NCBI GenBank assembly: GCA_905250075.1
Contig: CAJNOP010000882.1
Location: 1-64,000, forward strand
DNA from: Rotaria sp. Silwood1
Taxonomy: Eukaryota; Rotifera; Eurotatoria; Philodinida; Philodinidae
DNA: 64,000 bases
Direction of reading: 5' to 3'
The notes beneath the pieces are model-generated. The model had not been told where the DNA came from. It did no database searches and saw nothing but the letters and a program-made list of their open reading frames with translations. Positions 36,259-47,474 of this stretch are shown here, in pieces (position 1 is the first letter of the stretch; each line of letters opens with the position of its first letter). Position numbers and translations under genes: made by a program.

Positions 36259-38201
36259 GTATTCATCGAACTTAATCTTGAAAACAATAATAAGCGTGCA
36301 TACAATATACCATATCTGACATGTGCATTAAAACATAATACAGTAATAACGTTCATTTTATCTTTTTATTGATGCCTTATTCGCTTTGATTTTTAATACA
36401 GACGCTTCTTACACTGAATCTAAATCAAAATGATATCAGACATGAAGAAATACCTCATTTGGCCTCTCTACTACAAAATAATATAGTGATTATGATTGTT
36501 CTTTGTCTTGTTCCTATTGACTTTTACTTTTATATACGTAGCAACTTAGTACGCTGAATTTGGAAAAAAATCAAATTGGACAACAAGGAACAAAATATTT
36601 GGCTGATGCGCTAAGAGACAACACGGTGATTCTCATTATTTTCTTATCTTATTCATATTTTGTCTTCAATTTTTTTTTCTCCACAGATTCTCACTACATT
36701 AAGTATAGGTGGAAATCATATTGGACACGAAGGAGTACAACATCTAGTTGACATATTAGAAAACAACAAAGTGATTTCTTGCTTATAGTACCTATTCCCT
36801 ATTCCATGTTGACCTTTTTTTTTTATAGACAATTACTAGACTTAATATCGGTGGAAATGATATTGGACCGAACGAAATACAGAATCTAGCAAATGCATTA
36901 ACAAAAAATACGGTGAGTTTTGTTCTCTACAAATATCACCTATATTTGTCTTGCTATATTCTTAGACACTGACAACGCTCGATCTTCAGGATAATCATAT
37001 TGGAGATGAAGGAATGCAATATTTATGTGATGCATTACGAAAGACTCTAGTAAACTTTTTTTTTTTCTACTCATCTCTTCCATATATTATCTTGATAATT
37101 TTCATATGCAGACATTGACTACACTCGATCTTAGTAGTAATCTAATTGGAGCATCGGGAGTACAATATCTTGCTGATGTTCTTGAAAACAATTCAGTACT
37201 TATCATTCATTCTTTGCATATCAGTAATATGTATTAGTAATTTTTCATGCAGACACTGATTACACTCAGTTTGAGAGATAACGAAATAAGAAGCAGAGGA
37301 GTTGAATATTTGGCATATGCATTACAAACAAATATGGTTAGTTTTTTTCTTTATTTCTCTTTAATAGATGCCTATATTTGTTCATGTAGACACTTACTAC
37401 ACTCAATCTACGATTGAATCATATTGATGATGATGGAGCCGAACATTTGGCAAATGTTTTAAGAACTAACAAAGTATTTCTTTTTCTTTTACTTTCTTCC
37501 TAACCTCTCTTATATGAAATCCATTCGTTCAGACACTAACCACTCTCGATCTTTGGAACAATCGAGTTACGGGTGCTGGAGCATTATGTTTGGCTGATGC
37601 ATTACGAGAAAACACAGTAACTTTTTCATTTGATAGTTGTGGTAGTCTATTTTTAATTCTTGTTTTTTTACTTAGACAGTTACTAAACTCGACCTCGGAC
37701 GTAATCAAATCGGAATGATGGGAGCAAAACATTTAGCTAACATGTTACAAACGAACTCGGTACGAATAATCAATGTTATATATATGTCACATCCATCTGC
37801 ATATTTTGTTTCACGGTCAGACACTGATAATGCTCAATCTATGGGACAATCGAATTAAAGACAAAGGTGTTGAATATTTAGCTTCTGCATTAGAAACTAA
37901 TATGGTTGTTTTCATTTGATCTATTTTGTATTTATCTTTGTTTTTTTTATTTTTTATAGGCGCTCACTACATTAGATATTGGATCGAATCATATTGGAGA
38001 CAATGGTGCAGAACACTTGATTCATGGCTTACAAATGAATAAGGTTAGTCTGTAATGTGCATCGTATCTTTATTTTTATGCTTCATTCTATAGACACTCA
38101 TCACACTTAATCTTCAAAATAATTCTATAAATAAAAATTTGATTCAACATATCAATGAATTAATCGATAAAAATACAATATCTAATAAAGAAAAAACGTA
38201 A
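36259..38201 (+). CDS. NOD3/RNI-type leucine-rich-repeat protein built of 84-nt one-repeat exons
   Basis: Fourteen exons. The first thirteen are each exactly 84 nt, phase 0: 36259-36342, 36402-36485, 36542-36625, 36687-36770, 36829-36912, 36966-37049, 37112-37195, 37253-37336, 37390-37473, 37533-37616, 37676-37759, 37821-37904 and 37960-38043. The last, 38094-38201, ends in TAA. Introns are 50-62 nt, all GT-AG. Each exon encodes one 28-residue ribonuclease-inhibitor-like repeat of the form TLTTLxLxxNxIGxxGxxxLAxALxxNT, and almost every exon begins Thr-Leu. The total is at least 399 residues. Repeats 1 and 2 and the last are the most divergent. RI-like LRRs are protein-binding solenoids. No NACHT, CARD or other effector domain is visible, and the N-terminal exon is not identified. 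It could be a free-standing LRR protein or carry an N-terminus encoded in or beyond 35851-36258. Confidence 0.85.
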
Positions 38202-39220
38202 TGAGACGTTTCACACAGAAGAAAGTTATCATATGGAGTGTACCTGGCGTGAGGTTGGTGTGGCTAACATGAAGAACTACGCATTCACACTTTATAATGA
38301 AATTTCAATAGAATTTTTTGGAATACCGTTTTATATCTTTCAATATTATTGATTCCTTTTTTGCAAATAAACCATATTGTAGTCGTCTATTGTAGTTTTT
38401 CGTTTTTTGTACTAATATTTTGGAAGTCCTTGGTAGATAATTTTTGGACGAAATCTTCAGTTCAAAATATATGAAGGAATTGATAAAAGTTCGAAAAGTT
38501 TAGGCAATATTGAATCGCTCGGCAATCAAATTCCTTATTTGGATCCACTGTGGCAATTCTGTTCATTCAGTTTGCACATCTATCAACAAGAGTATAATTT
38601 CTATCATCAGCCTGAGAATATAATAAAACTTTATTGCTTTTTTGCTGTCAAGCATACGCACAAATTCTGTTTGCATTCACTTCTATTACTTTGTATGCAT
38701 GATCTCTCCACACTATAAAAACCTTATCGTAGATAAAAGAGACATCAATGATGGTTTGAATTCTATTCTCTTTATCTTGAATATAACAAAAGACACGTGA
38801 GTACTATTAACAGCATTTTTTGGTATTACAAGGTTACAAATGACGTTTCGTTCTTCTTCATTAGTGAATAATATTTTTACAGTGTGAATACAGACTAAAA
38901 AGTAAATTGAATCTAAATATGGAAGAATTTGCTTTTGACATTGAACACAAATCCATGTCAACTCTTGTTTTATAACCACTCTGTCGCATTCTGATCGTAA
39001 TCGAACACATGACTATTAACTCTAAACATATATATACATGCAAATCATTCATTGCCCGAGAAACATTATTCAATATCAGCAATAAATCATGTTTTCTAAT
39101 TTCGTTATAAACAAAAAAACATATCAAGATTTTTTCTTAGAAAGCAATTTGTAATGCAAGATCTGCATATATGTTCGCTAGAAATTTTCAACTTTTAGAG
39201 ATTACTTTCATAAGGTAAGA
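38202..39220. other. Intergenic stretch
   Basis: A degenerate GT/CA foldback at 38243-38287 sits just after the LRR gene. Overlapping minus-strand ORFs at 38713-39127 (88 codons each) have some coding flavour (ELTWICVQCQKQIL) but no family match or start. Confidence 0.3.
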
Positions 39221-39885
39221 AGACAAAGGCAAGCATATGAATATCCCATGGAAGACGAGAAATTCAACAAAAATGCTAGAGCATAAATGCAGATACGGAA
39301 GGAAAAGTATGAGCTATTTCCCTTCTTCGAGAAAATTCTCCTGAACGGTCATAGATCGAAAAAAATTTTGCAAAGCAAAAATATTTCTTTATTATGATTA
39401 TTTTCATTTAGAAAATTCCTACTGAAGTATCTGAAGACGAATCTTGACTCTAGGACATCTTTTTTTTGCGGATAAAATGAGCCTCGATTCAGATTCATAA
39501 AAAATTGAACCATCATCAATTACATATGAAACTACTGAAGAACTGCTTGGACTTACTGGTAAACAACTACAATGTCTAAGTGAAGTGAGAGAAGTTTAAA
39601 CACTGGAAATTTTAAAAGAAGAACTCTTGGATACTGAAGAACGATTATTAAAATTGATTAGCATTGCCACTTCATACATTCGTGTTGGATACTATGTTAG
39701 CTTTTCAATGGACATTTCTTACCGTCAAGTACCTGAAAGATTTTGCACACATTTACTTGGTGGAAGTAATGGATATGAGACTGTGGACACATGAAACATT
39801 CTTCAATCAAAAACCAACAAAATTGTATAATTTCGATGATTGTTTGGAAATATTTCGCAAAGAAGCACAGATTTCTGAAAATTGA
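39221..39885 (+). pseudogene. Decayed coding region, possibly a transposase relic
   Basis: Broken coding-like stretches follow one another: RQRQAYEYPMEDEKFNKNAR, stop, KYELFPFFEKILLNGHRSKK. Then from an ATG at 39477: MSLDSDS, TAA, SSITYETTEELLGLTGKQLQ, TAA, LDTEERLLKLISIATSYI. After a frame change there is FFNQKPTKLYNFDDCLEIF to the TGA at 39883-39885. The 'ELLGLTGKQL..L...E.RLL.L..IATSYI' order faintly recalls the helix-turn-helix region before DDE_4-type (Harbinger-like) transposases, but no DDE core is visible. Treat the family as unassigned. Confidence 0.35.
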
Positions 39886-42800
39886 CTATGAATAATGAAG
39901 TCTTAAAGCAAGTGACATGAAATTGATTTTGAATAAAGTTTTTTTTTCCATATTTTTTTTTTTACTAATTTATACTCAACACTCTTTTTGAAAGAGGATG
40001 GATAGATGTGCATTTAAACAAAAACTACTTTAGAAGTTTTCATATTTGAATGTTTTTGGTATTCGATTATTGATTTTGGTGTAGTTTGCGGTGTGAGCTT
40101 TGAGACGTGAAGAGAAAAAATAATTTTCAAAAGTATAAATTCAGAATACTTTTCTGCAAACTTGATTATGTATGTTTACTTGTTTTTTTTCAACTTTTAA
40201 TATCACACCCAATATCGATCAACAGTAGAAGTTTCTTTAGAAACTTCAAGTTTGCTATGATTGAATTCTTTTTTCTAGGATAATTCATAATTTAAAATTA
40301 AGTGCGATCAAGAAAATAGTTTTTTTAAACAAACTCTGATTGACATAGTCGTTAACTAGGAAAAAACATAAAACTTTCGGTGGTATGAAATATAGGTGTA
40401 CCTTTGTTAAACTATAAAGGATAATAATTATTTTTTTGTCAATAAATCATTCATTAGTTGTTGTTGAATAGTCGAAAATATGTTCTTAATAAAGTAACTT
40501 AAGAGAGCTTTGAGGAGCCCATCGAATATCATTTCGATTTACGACGCACTTGATAAAAATATTTTTACATTGTTTTTGCTCATTCGACACATTAATGTCT
40601 AAAACCACAGATCCCAAAATTTTAGGCTCTAATATCCTCCCTTTGAAAAGTTGACCAATACCGACTTTTAGTACTCGCATACCTTTTCAGGAAATTGCAC
40701 AAAACAAATATTCTATAAAAGATGTGCGAACTTGCGTTTTCACAGATCGTTGAAATTCTTCATGTTATATATCAACAGATTGAGAATTAAAAACTAATCA
40801 AAATAAGCTGTATCGATTTAATATAAGGTCAAGAAACTCAAGTTTTATAAAGTCAACATGAGTCAAAAGAAGTTCTTTTGATCAGTTCAAATAGAACAAG
40901 TACTCCCTGTGGTGTTTCAAGATCAAAGGTATTCAATCTGAATTTCATATATGTTGTGCAATTCTTTTTCCCTACAAAATGGATAAAAAGTCTTCAAAAA
41001 AAGATTTCCGACTGATGCACAACGTGGCTTACATCTCCTCATTTTTGATTGTTATTCAATAGAAAATAAACATTTTTAGAGGTTTTTATTGCCATGATAC
41101 ACTACTAAAGCAAGATAGATACCATATTCTGAACCAGCATCAACAACTGTTATCTAATGGAATATTTTTCGCGAGAAGAATGTGGGTGTGAGTGGCATTA
41201 AGATGAAGCCACATCCACACTCTGGTTGAAACAAATATAGCAGCAACATTTACAACACTTCTAGTTACAACATGCTTCGCAACACCTTCCACAACCTTTA
41301 CAACATTTCGATCGACCAAGAAAACTGATTTGAGTATTCAATATATGTTTTCATACATTCCTTCGAAAATGTTTCATTAAATAGATGATCGACTCTATTA
41401 AGTTAAGCTCGATATCATTTTTTATTCGCTTCTTATCTATCAACATTTTTGAATTTAGGAAAATTAAAAAGAGCTGCAAAAAATGTAACTTCATTTTATT
41501 TAACTGATATTATTAGTTTCGTCAAATTTTCAATCATCTTCCATCCTTGATCACATCGAACGAGATTTTCTCGAGATTAATTCTTTCAAAAGAACAGAAA
41601 ATCTATTATCCATTCAGCTGTCAGCGAAATTATTTCACAAGATATTTGATCATTTAGCGAAATATAATGTTGATAAATATACTTGTAATAAATAAGCATC
41701 ATTGATCAACATAGTCGTATATTAACCAAGGTTGCTTTTTAAATACTCGTGTATTAGACAATCGTTCCAAATTTGTCCATGATCAGACTCAGACACATCA
41801 ATTAAAACATTTAAGTTGAGTGTTTCAATCCTGGAAAATTGAAAATGTATGATTTTCAGAATGATATTCATAATCATATCGATTATTTCGATATTGTTTT
41901 ATTTTAATGTTTATGATGTTTTTCTCACCACTATTTGTTTCAGTCATAGAGCTACCATGTACCTATGAAACAAAATAATTCTTCATGTAAATATAGAATT
42001 TTTCTTTGTATGAAACATATCATGAAATCAGAAGGAACAAATAGTTTTACATAGTTTACAGTAAAATTCATACAAAAATAGACCTTGAATCGAAGCTCAT
42101 GTTTAAGTGTAAACAGCCTTGTTGATCCAAGAATAAAGTAATTGAGAATTGAGCTATTGGTAATTATACAATAAGAAAATGATCGATTGTATTTCATTAC
42201 TATTTTAAGCTGTATCATTTATGCAACATATGTTATGTTTAAAAAGGAGGTTAAAAAAATCCTCGTCTATTGATTTTGTATTGAATATTAACAGAATTGA
42301 ATCACCAAAAAAAGTATTGAGAACATGATTCTGATAACGAAAATGTATTGTTAATTTTAAAGATGTTCATTGTAAATAAAGTTCATTCAAACAAACCTTC
42401 ATCATAACAGAAATGCATAATAATATTTCTGTTTTTTATTTAATATCAACACATTCACACTAAATGACTTTTATTTTTAAAAATTTGTTTCATGAGAAAT
42501 TAAATTTGGCTTACAAAAATATTTCAGCTTTTTACTTACTATTTGTTTCAAGCATATTAATTATTATATACTGTTATCATTCTAAAAAAAAGTGATTAAA
42601 AAATTGTGAAAACTAATAATAGATTAAGTAGTTTTTCTCCTTACTTACAAATATATTTATTAATAAGAAAAATATAACAAATACTGTTGAAAAACTATTT
42701 TTCTTCTTAGATATGCGTTTACATCGATTAATTCTTACTCTATATATAACAACAAATCAAAGAAGACTTCTTGATAAACTTCCTATAAGAAGTCATAAAA

Positions 42801-43674
42801 GGAATTCTCTAGAGATTTGCGAAAGAGTTAGTATGTAGAGTTTCACTCCGATTTTGAAATAAGTATAAAATGTTTGAAGCTACAGTTCCACTCTTATAAA
42901 TCAGAGTATATTTGGAAGACAAAGAAAATTGTTTTCATTAAATCAAATTGCAGTCGAAACGACTATTCAGAACTACGATGCGTCAGACAGTAATGAAAAT
43001 GATATTTATTTACAAAAGAAAACCTTAGAGAAAATGAAATTACATCCTTTTCACCTTCACACACTTATTTTTGACATATCTATAAACATGCGAATCTAAA
43101 CAATATTTTATTAGAAAGATTCAATTCTGCAATAGATGTTGGTATAAGGTGTGGTTATTCATACCGCTAATTCATAGCCAACTCCATCCATTCATATCTA
43201 CATAAAAAAAAACCATCTGTGTAAATAGATAAAAGATGAGAGGCAAATGTATGTCAAAGTTGAATCGATTTCTGAAAGTATTTTGTTTATTGGATGAAAC
43301 TCATGAGAAATCCAATATCGCACAATTCAAAGAGAAACTTGAACCTTGACGAAATCGATTTATTCTTTGATACAGATGGCTTTTATCATAGCCTCTCAAA
43401 TTGATAACGTAACTCAACATGAAACAGAGTTTGAAAAATCTTTTATGATGAATCTACTCATTGGCGTTATGTTTCTTTGTATTTTGTTAAAAATCAAGTC
43501 TTTTTTTAATCGAGGATATTAATGAAATATTGTTTTAATATAAGACATTATGCAATTTTTATCGATTATGTCATTGTCACACATGACTATTGCTTCTTTT
43601 TTGAGAAACAAGAAGAATCATGATTTAAAATTTTAGAATTGAAGATCGAATTAAAATCAAACATTAAGCTTTAG

Positions 43675-43869
43675 ATATTGATAGTTCTTTCATTGTTCTT
43701 GATTATTTCTCTTTTAGCTATTAAAAGACGAATGTCCCTTCCAAGAGACATTGCCATCAAAGCTTCTAGTAGACCGTGTCAGGTCGAAGAAAATCAACCA
43801 ATGAGCTATCAGGTGCAGGTCCACTCCATGGACTTTAAAAACCGGCCTATCTATGGACCTTTTATGTAA
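43675..43869 (+). CDS. Possible terminal exon of a membrane protein
   Basis: After an acceptor (aagctttag, ends 43674) the frame encodes one hydrophobic helix (ILIVLSLFLIISLLAIK) followed by a basic-start cytosolic tail (RRMSLPRDIAIKASSRPCQV) ending NRPIYGPFM and TAA. A tail with this even composition looks genuine, but the upstream exons that would encode the ectodomain were not found, so it may be an orphaned relic. Family not recognised. Confidence 0.35.
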   Translation: MLIVLSLFLIISLLAIKRRMSLPRDIAIKASSRPCQVEENQPMSYQVQVHSMDFKNRPIYGPFM

Positions 43870-43951
43870 TTGCATTATATAGATTTAAAGCACATCAATG
43901 AGCAAGCATATATCGATTAGCGGTACTTAATGCATAAGCAAATATTCGATA

Positions 43952-44582
43952 AGAGTGTGAGTGTCAATGTGGGTTTCTTTTTCTTGTCGTCATCCACACG
44001 CGCATCCCATACCTATATTGATCAATTGGAAAAAAGTGATGTATCTGTAAAAGAAAGTAAGGATCCGTTATTTCGAAAATAAACTTTGGCGACAATAGAA
44101 ATAAAATAATAAAAAATGAGCATGTAGTTGGAAATTTTCACTATCAAGATGTCGCTGTGAAATAAAGTGCATGTGATATACACAATGAGCATCACAATTC
44201 GGGTCGAATAATAGAGACTCTATGAAGAAATATTTATCATCGAAATTTCACCTGAGGAGGGCATACAAATGAACTCATCCCCATTAAACCAGAAGAAAAG
44301 CAAGGATCAAATTTCGATGATAAATATTTATTAATGGAGTCTATGTCATTCGATCGCATTTTGTATGCTTATTTTGAATAGCACGTGAACTTCGTTTTAC
44401 AACGAAATCTTGATAACTAAAATTTCTAATTACATGCTCATTTTTTTATTATTTTATTTCTTTTGTCGCGAAAAATTAATTTTCGTAATAACGGATTCTT
44501 GTGTTTTTTTTACAAATACATCGGTTTTTTTCGTTGATGGATGTGGGTGCTGATGAAGACAAGAAATAAACCCACACTCAAG
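43952..44582. mobile_element. Long palindromic foldback element capped by GT/CA hairpins
   Basis: The left arm (about 44036-44250) and right arm (about 44309-44524) are inverted copies at roughly 75-80% identity by eye. Shared stretches include catcgaaattt/aaatttcgatg, ggatccgtta/taacggattc and aaaatgagcatgta/tacatgctcatttt. They are separated by a unique centre of about 58 bp. Outside each arm sits a small GT..CA hairpin (43952-44013 and 44533-44580), and these are also inverted copies of each other (gtgggtttcttt..cttgtc / gacaagaaataaaccca). No ORF of a transposase is inside, so it is non-autonomous (MITE or foldback type). Target-site duplications were not seen. Confidence 0.7.
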
Positions 44583-44885
44583 GTAGTAGTCTCGAACTAG
44601 TGCTACGTGTGAGTTAAAAATAATGCTAAATTATTGCTAACCCCTAAGCTTTAATTAATTCTAATGCGACACCTCCTAATCCCGATTGTAAATAAAATTT
44701 TATTTATTCTTATTTTGAAAAAACTTACTTCAATGAGATTTGTATACATTAAAGCAGTCTTTTAAAGAAATTTTTCTCGATTTTTGGATTCATCATAGCT
44801 AATCAAGAGACAAGTTAAATGTCAAACACAAAAATAAAAGAATGAAAAAGTTAAATTTCAAAATATAACATTTGTTGTTCATCCT

Positions 44886-45938
44886 TTATTTAACACTATC
44901 TGGTTTACTACTGAGTTTCTTAGCTCTCAATTTCGCCACTTCAGTTTTTGAATTTATAACAGGAATCAAAAGTACAGATATGATTTCAATATCTGCTGTA
45001 TTTGTCAAACGCCATTCAATTGCTTTCCTATCATCACCGTCATGAGTAACATAAGTCGGTACAGTACATGGAAAAGTCTTGAAGGAATTTGCTTTTACAG
45101 TACATTCCAATACAGCTATAAGTCGTTGATCTTGATGCTTAAATATGACTGCATATGCCGGATCTGAACAATAGTGTATACTTGGTGTTACAAAGATTCC
45201 ATTTGAAAAATCATTAATACCAAAAGCTTCTTTTCCTCGAGGAATATGATTAGGTGGTGGACAAATACGGAATCCATTAGAAACTACTGTACTTGGCATA
45301 ACGAGTCCATCCATAAGAATTGATTCAATGGCTTTTATATTAGTTCCATGATAAGCAATATGAGGAAATTTTTCTTTATTATGTTCACGAATCTTTAAAT
45401 ATTGACATGAAACAGGTTTATCACGGGTGTGAAGTAATTGTCCAACAGCAGCCTGAATAAACATATCTGGTGGAAGAGTTAATTGAGAAGGAATAATATC
45501 AACATGACGAATAAAAGCATGTATTGTTTCACCAATCGAAATTAAATGTGTATGTTGTGTTCTATTAGAAAACCAATAAGATGATGACGGTGTCAAATTG
45601 TATAGTCGAGCATTTGGTTCATCAACAAGAGATACTGTGGGCATATCTTTTAAATGATTTCTAGTATTAACGTATCCTGTTTGAAAAAGACAAATACATC
45701 CAGGCAAATTGACTATATCAATATCTGGTGGCATTATATATTCAACATTGATTGTAACATCGTGATCAACACAATTCTTCGGAAAAGTAAACAATAAATT
45801 TTTAATAGTAAATATTTGCTTTTCATCAGTTCGAGAAATTTTCATCGTAAATTTTGGACAGTTTGGTTGAAATTTTTGATGAAATTCCTTTTCATTGCTA
45901 ACAGGAAGTTCATCATGAAGAACATGACCAGCTTTCAT
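44886..45938 (-). CDS. ADP-ribosyltransferase-like protein (PARP-like fold suspected), 5' end at assembly gap
   Basis: 350 residues from the first ATG, five bases from the 100-N gap. The frame is open into the gap side, so more N-terminal sequence or exons may be missing. Residues about 40-180 are a beta-rich region with no match. Residues about 190-340 carry PHIAYHGTNIKAIESILMDG, then PPPNHIPRGKEAFGINDF, then GIFVTPSIHYCSDPAYAVIF, and finally DRKAIEWRLTN. The YHGT..(35-55)..GIF..S..Y...YA pattern resembles the His-Tyr part of H-Y-E ADP-ribosyltransferases. I recall homologues in invertebrates that lack a named function. It may be catalytic (an acidic third residue could be in AIEWR) or only a fold relative. 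It is the second ART-superfamily candidate in the window. Confidence 0.65.
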   Translation of the reverse strand: MKAGHVLHDELPVSNEKEFHQKFQPNCPKFTMKISRTDEKQIFTIKNLLFTFPKNCVDHDVTINVEYIMPPDIDIVNLPGCICLFQTGYVNTRNHLKDMPTVSLVDEPNARLYNLTPSSSYWFSNRTQHTHLISIGETIHAFIRHVDIIPSQLTLPPDMFIQAAVGQLLHTRDKPVSCQYLKIREHNKEKFPHIAYHGTNIKAIESILMDGLVMPSTVVSNGFRICPPPNHIPRGKEAFGINDFSNGIFVTPSIHYCSDPAYAVIFKHQDQRLIAVLECTVKANSFKTFPCTVPTYVTHDGDDRKAIEWRLTNTADIEIISVLLIPVINSKTEVAKLRAKKLSSKPDSVK

Positions 45939-45943
45939 ATAAC

Positions 45944-46043
45944 NNNNNNNNNNNNNNNNNNNNNNNNNNNNNNNNNNNNNNNNNNNNNNNNNNNNNNNNN
46001 NNNNNNNNNNNNNNNNNNNNNNNNNNNNNNNNNNNNNNNNNNN
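45944..46043. other. Assembly gap (100 N)
   Basis: Exactly 100 undetermined bases, a conventional placeholder for unknown length. It lies at the 5' end of the minus-strand ADP-ribosyltransferase-like gene. The minus strand on the far side (46075-46044) reads KYDSLENNEVPT, which could be an exon of the same gene. Confidence 0.95.
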
Positions 46044-46439
46044 GTTGGAACTTCATTGTTTTCTAAAGAATCGTATTTAGAAAATATAGGATTCAAACAT
46101 CTCAATTTCTTCCTAATCGTAATCCGTATACGGTTTACAGAAACAGACAAATAGTTGTGAGAATAGATCAGTCAAAATGGAAAACAGTTCCCTTTTGCGC
46201 GGGCAAAAACTCGCTATGGCGTACAAAATGACACAGATGTCCATCCGCAGGTTCAAAGCAGGATCATACTGTCACCAGAGATCAAACGCTAAACAAAATA
46301 CTTCCAAACATGAAAGGAAGCCTTGGTAATTTATATAATGAAGATAAAGTATTTCCTATTGACAATTATAAGCGAGTAAATTATCAGATTCCTTTGTTAG
46401 AGCAACGCTTTACATAGGACTTTTTAGAATTGAAGGGAC

Positions 46440-46886
46440 ATGCATTTATTTTTTTCCATGATTTCGTTGAGTGAAGCCGTGGTGAAAGCAAAAGTCAAGG
46501 CAATACATGCTACAACTCCTAATCTTGGTGTCTCTATTGAGGCAGTTTCCACACTTATTCTTGCCAAGAGCAAATTTTACTTCAATCAACTTGAGCTTGA
46601 TGAGGCATCTTTAGTGAGAATAACAACGATGATAATATCGTATATAATTCGGTTGCAACAGATTGTCAATGAGAGCTTTACTCTAAACACGTATCTTACA
46701 CTTCAGGAAATAAAAGAGCTTATGATTAAACTTCCAGCAGCCTTTATATATATAACAACCGAAGAGGTGCTATGTTACATTCCTTTGGTCGGTTCCCTCA
46801 CATCAACACCAATTTTATATGGCATCACTTATGCTCTTCATCATTATATAATGATTAAAATGGAGGGTGTAGCTGTGTGGGAATAA
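46440..46886 (+). pseudogene. C-terminal fragment resembling interferon-inducible (IRG) GTPases
   Basis: An open frame of 148 codons. The stretch AIHATTPNLGVSIEAVSTLI, then KFYFNQLELDEASLVRI, resembles the helical domain that follows the GTPase domain in IRG-like proteins, where a PxPGxxxxxD segment precedes a KxYxxQLGLDexSL helix. It is followed by TTEEVLCYIPLVGSLTS and a closing amphipathic helix. No P-loop (GxxxxGKS) or DxxG motif lies upstream before the gap, so it is a fragment: truncated, or with exons lost in or beyond the gap. The last codons run straight into a GT/CA foldback (46862-46950), which supplies the final GVAVWE residues, so the true C-terminus may be altered. Confidence 0.4.
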
Positions 46887-47474
46887 ATATTACATTCACC
46901 GACACCTATGCAGCCGCATTGATACTCACACCCATCTCCACAGCCACACCTTCAGGAGTATCACAAAAGCCCCCTAGGCCGTTTTTTATTTTCAACAGAA
47001 AAATGATTCTTTAAATCTTCAATCAATATCTATATCTCAGTCAAAAAACCATCGTAGACAACACGGAGGTAGCTCATTATATGGGAGAAATATTGGCTCT
47101 ACCACTACCAGTAGTCTAAATAAAATTATATTTACGCTTTCTAGATACTGAAAAAAAAAACAAAAGTTTTACCTTCAAATATCTGATAATATTTTTTTAT
47201 TGCTTTAGATTCTTATTGGAAACAATATTCTCTACTCGAATCACAATTTGAGTTCTTTCCAGTTCTCAAGTTAGCGGAAAAAAGTTTGCTGAACAACATT
47301 GGTACTCACTGTACACACACACACTCACAAAAGAAAATATGATGTTTTCTTAATAATAAATTTATATAACTTAGTTACAGAGAAACAACCGAATGATAGA
47401 AACACAATAAAAAAATGTCTATAAAGCTAAAAATAGCATGTTCATGTACAAGTTAATAACTGTTCATTTTTTTC

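Larger units (their letters stand above)
39886..44885. other. Gene-poor stretch with relics and repeats
   Basis: ORF 40486-40680 (-) (VGIGQLFKGRILEPKILGSV) has protein-like composition but no recognised family. An inverted repeat gaagtttct-tt-agaaacttc lies at about 40227-40246. A GT/CA foldback lies at 41180-41222. Minus strand 41320-41235 encodes a Cys-rich stretch (SKCCKGCGRCCEACC, stop, KCCKCCC) made of a short repeat. A weak foldback lies at 43139-43190. The 43675-43869 exon and the 43952-44582 palindrome are listed separately. Remaining ORFs look accidental. Confidence 0.45.

Noticed and set aside
47310..47330. CA repeat as another foldback
   Set aside because: No GT partner arm nearby; a plain dinucleotide tract.
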